Assembly (NCBI GenBank): GCA_002335355.1
Contig: DCTD01000032.1
Location: 7,902-14,150, forward strand
Direction: 5' to 3'
Length of the DNA: 6,249 nt
Source: Patescibacteria group bacterium UBA1449
GTDB taxonomy: Bacteria > Patescibacteriota > Microgenomatia > UBA1400 > UBA1449
Part shown: positions 6,072 through 6,249 of the stretch, piece by piece
How the letters are laid out: every line of letters begins with the position of its first letter
How positions within the stretch are numbered: the stretch's first letter is position 1
Made by a program: the position numbers and the translations under genes
The notes under the pieces: generated by a model
Told to the model about the DNA's origin: nothing
The model's input: the letters and a program-made list of their open reading frames with translations, nothing else
Database searches by the model: none

Positions 6072-6249
6072 TTATTCTTTTGGAAGAGAGAATAGTTGCT
6101 GGGCATTTTCTGTTGTGATAGTTGCAACTTTAGATACACTAATACCTTTTATTTCGGCAAGTTTTTCTGCAACAAAGGGTACATTAGCTGGTTCGTTTGG
6201 CCAAGGCTTATGGTCTCTGACTTGTTTTGGTGTTAGGTACGGGGCATCG
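6072..6249 (-). CDS. tatD: TatD-family metal-dependent hydrolase, C-terminal 58 residues (5' end outside window)
   Basis: The minus-strand frame runs from the window edge (first full codon at 6248) to TAA at 6074-6072 and was too short to stand out as an independent reading frame. It begins DAPYLTP, the end of the conserved ETDAPYL segment whose Asp is a metal ligand in TatD amidohydrolase-fold enzymes. It continues with NEPANVPFVAEKLAEIKG and ITTENAQQLFSL, the family's standard C-terminal helices and ending. TatD proteins are cytoplasmic TIM-barrel nucleases (3'-5' exonuclease/DNase and RNA or D-Tyr-tRNA related activities have been reported). The remaining roughly 200 residues, with the HxH metal motif, lie outside the window. 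The family assignment is clear; which TatD paralogue this is cannot be said from this fragment. Confidence 0.92.
   Translation of the reverse strand, partial: DAPYLTPKQVRDHKPWPNEPANVPFVAEKLAEIKGISVSKVATITTENAQQLFSLPKE

Noticed and set aside
5885..6139. Minus-strand 84-residue open frame across the tatD-GT2 gap
   Set aside because: It reads out of frame through the end of tatD and the start of the GT2 gene; the two real genes explain the region.
1..6249. Alternative genetic code (TGA read as Gly or Trp, as in some CPR lineages)
   Set aside because: All genes read through to full family length with TAA or TAG stops without needing in-frame TGA. The absence of TGA stops in seven genes is too small a sample to mean anything.
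1..6249. Mobile element, CRISPR, tRNA or defence system
   Set aside because: No transposase, integrase, array-like repeats, cloverleaf or nuclease/toxin gene is visible; the window is filled by the seven genes listed.

Overview
The window carries seven protein-coding genes with almost no space between them. Two genes are cut by the window edges, and five are complete. I see no rRNA, tRNA, CRISPR array, insertion sequence or other mobile element. The sequence is AT-rich by eye, the standard code works throughout, and six of the seven stop codons are TAA, one is TAG and none is TGA. Three things suggest a Patescibacteria/CPR genome, perhaps Microgenomates-like: the gene content (PEGA plus SH3b surface protein, UbiA-type phosphoribosyltransferase, WecA-like transferase, multi-pass GT-C and GT2 glycosyltransferases, TatD), the tight packing, and the lack of Shine-Dalgarno sequences in front of most genes. 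This placement is inference from family resemblance; no marker gene in the window proves it.

Layout. Bases 2-640 (+) hold the C-terminal part of an exported PEGA/SH3b protein. It converges on a three-gene minus-strand operon. In transcription order the operon is a 132-residue membrane protein of unknown function (3010-2612), a WecA/MraY-superfamily sugar-phosphate transferase (2606-1506) and a UbiA-superfamily protein resembling decaprenyl-phosphate phosphoribosyltransferase (1569-637). A 72-base AT-rich divergent promoter region (3011-3082) separates this operon from a plus-strand GT39/ArnT-like GT-C glycosyltransferase (3083-4552). That gene converges on a minus-strand membrane GT2 glycosyltransferase (6024-4549). 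Upstream of the GT2 gene lies a good sigma70-type promoter, then the C-terminus of a TatD-family metal-dependent hydrolase (6072-6249, minus).

How the genes fit together. Four of the seven encode membrane enzymes that would build or use polyprenyl-phosphate-linked sugars. The WecA-like enzyme would charge the lipid carrier with a sugar phosphate. The UbiA/DPPR-like enzyme would make polyprenyl-phospho-ribose. The GT-C enzyme would use a polyprenyl-phosphate sugar outside the membrane, and the GT2 enzyme would use nucleotide sugars on the cytoplasmic side. The simplest reading is a cell-surface glycan locus. The sugars and the final product cannot be told from the sequence.

The most notable details are these. 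The WecA-like enzyme has no GDxG aspartate. Both convergent gene pairs overlap by exactly 4 bases through interlocked stop codons. The promoters sit so close to the start codons that leaderless transcripts are likely. A 64-base coding overlap includes the conserved N-terminal motif of the UbiA protein. The 132-residue membrane protein at the head of the operon is uncharacterised.
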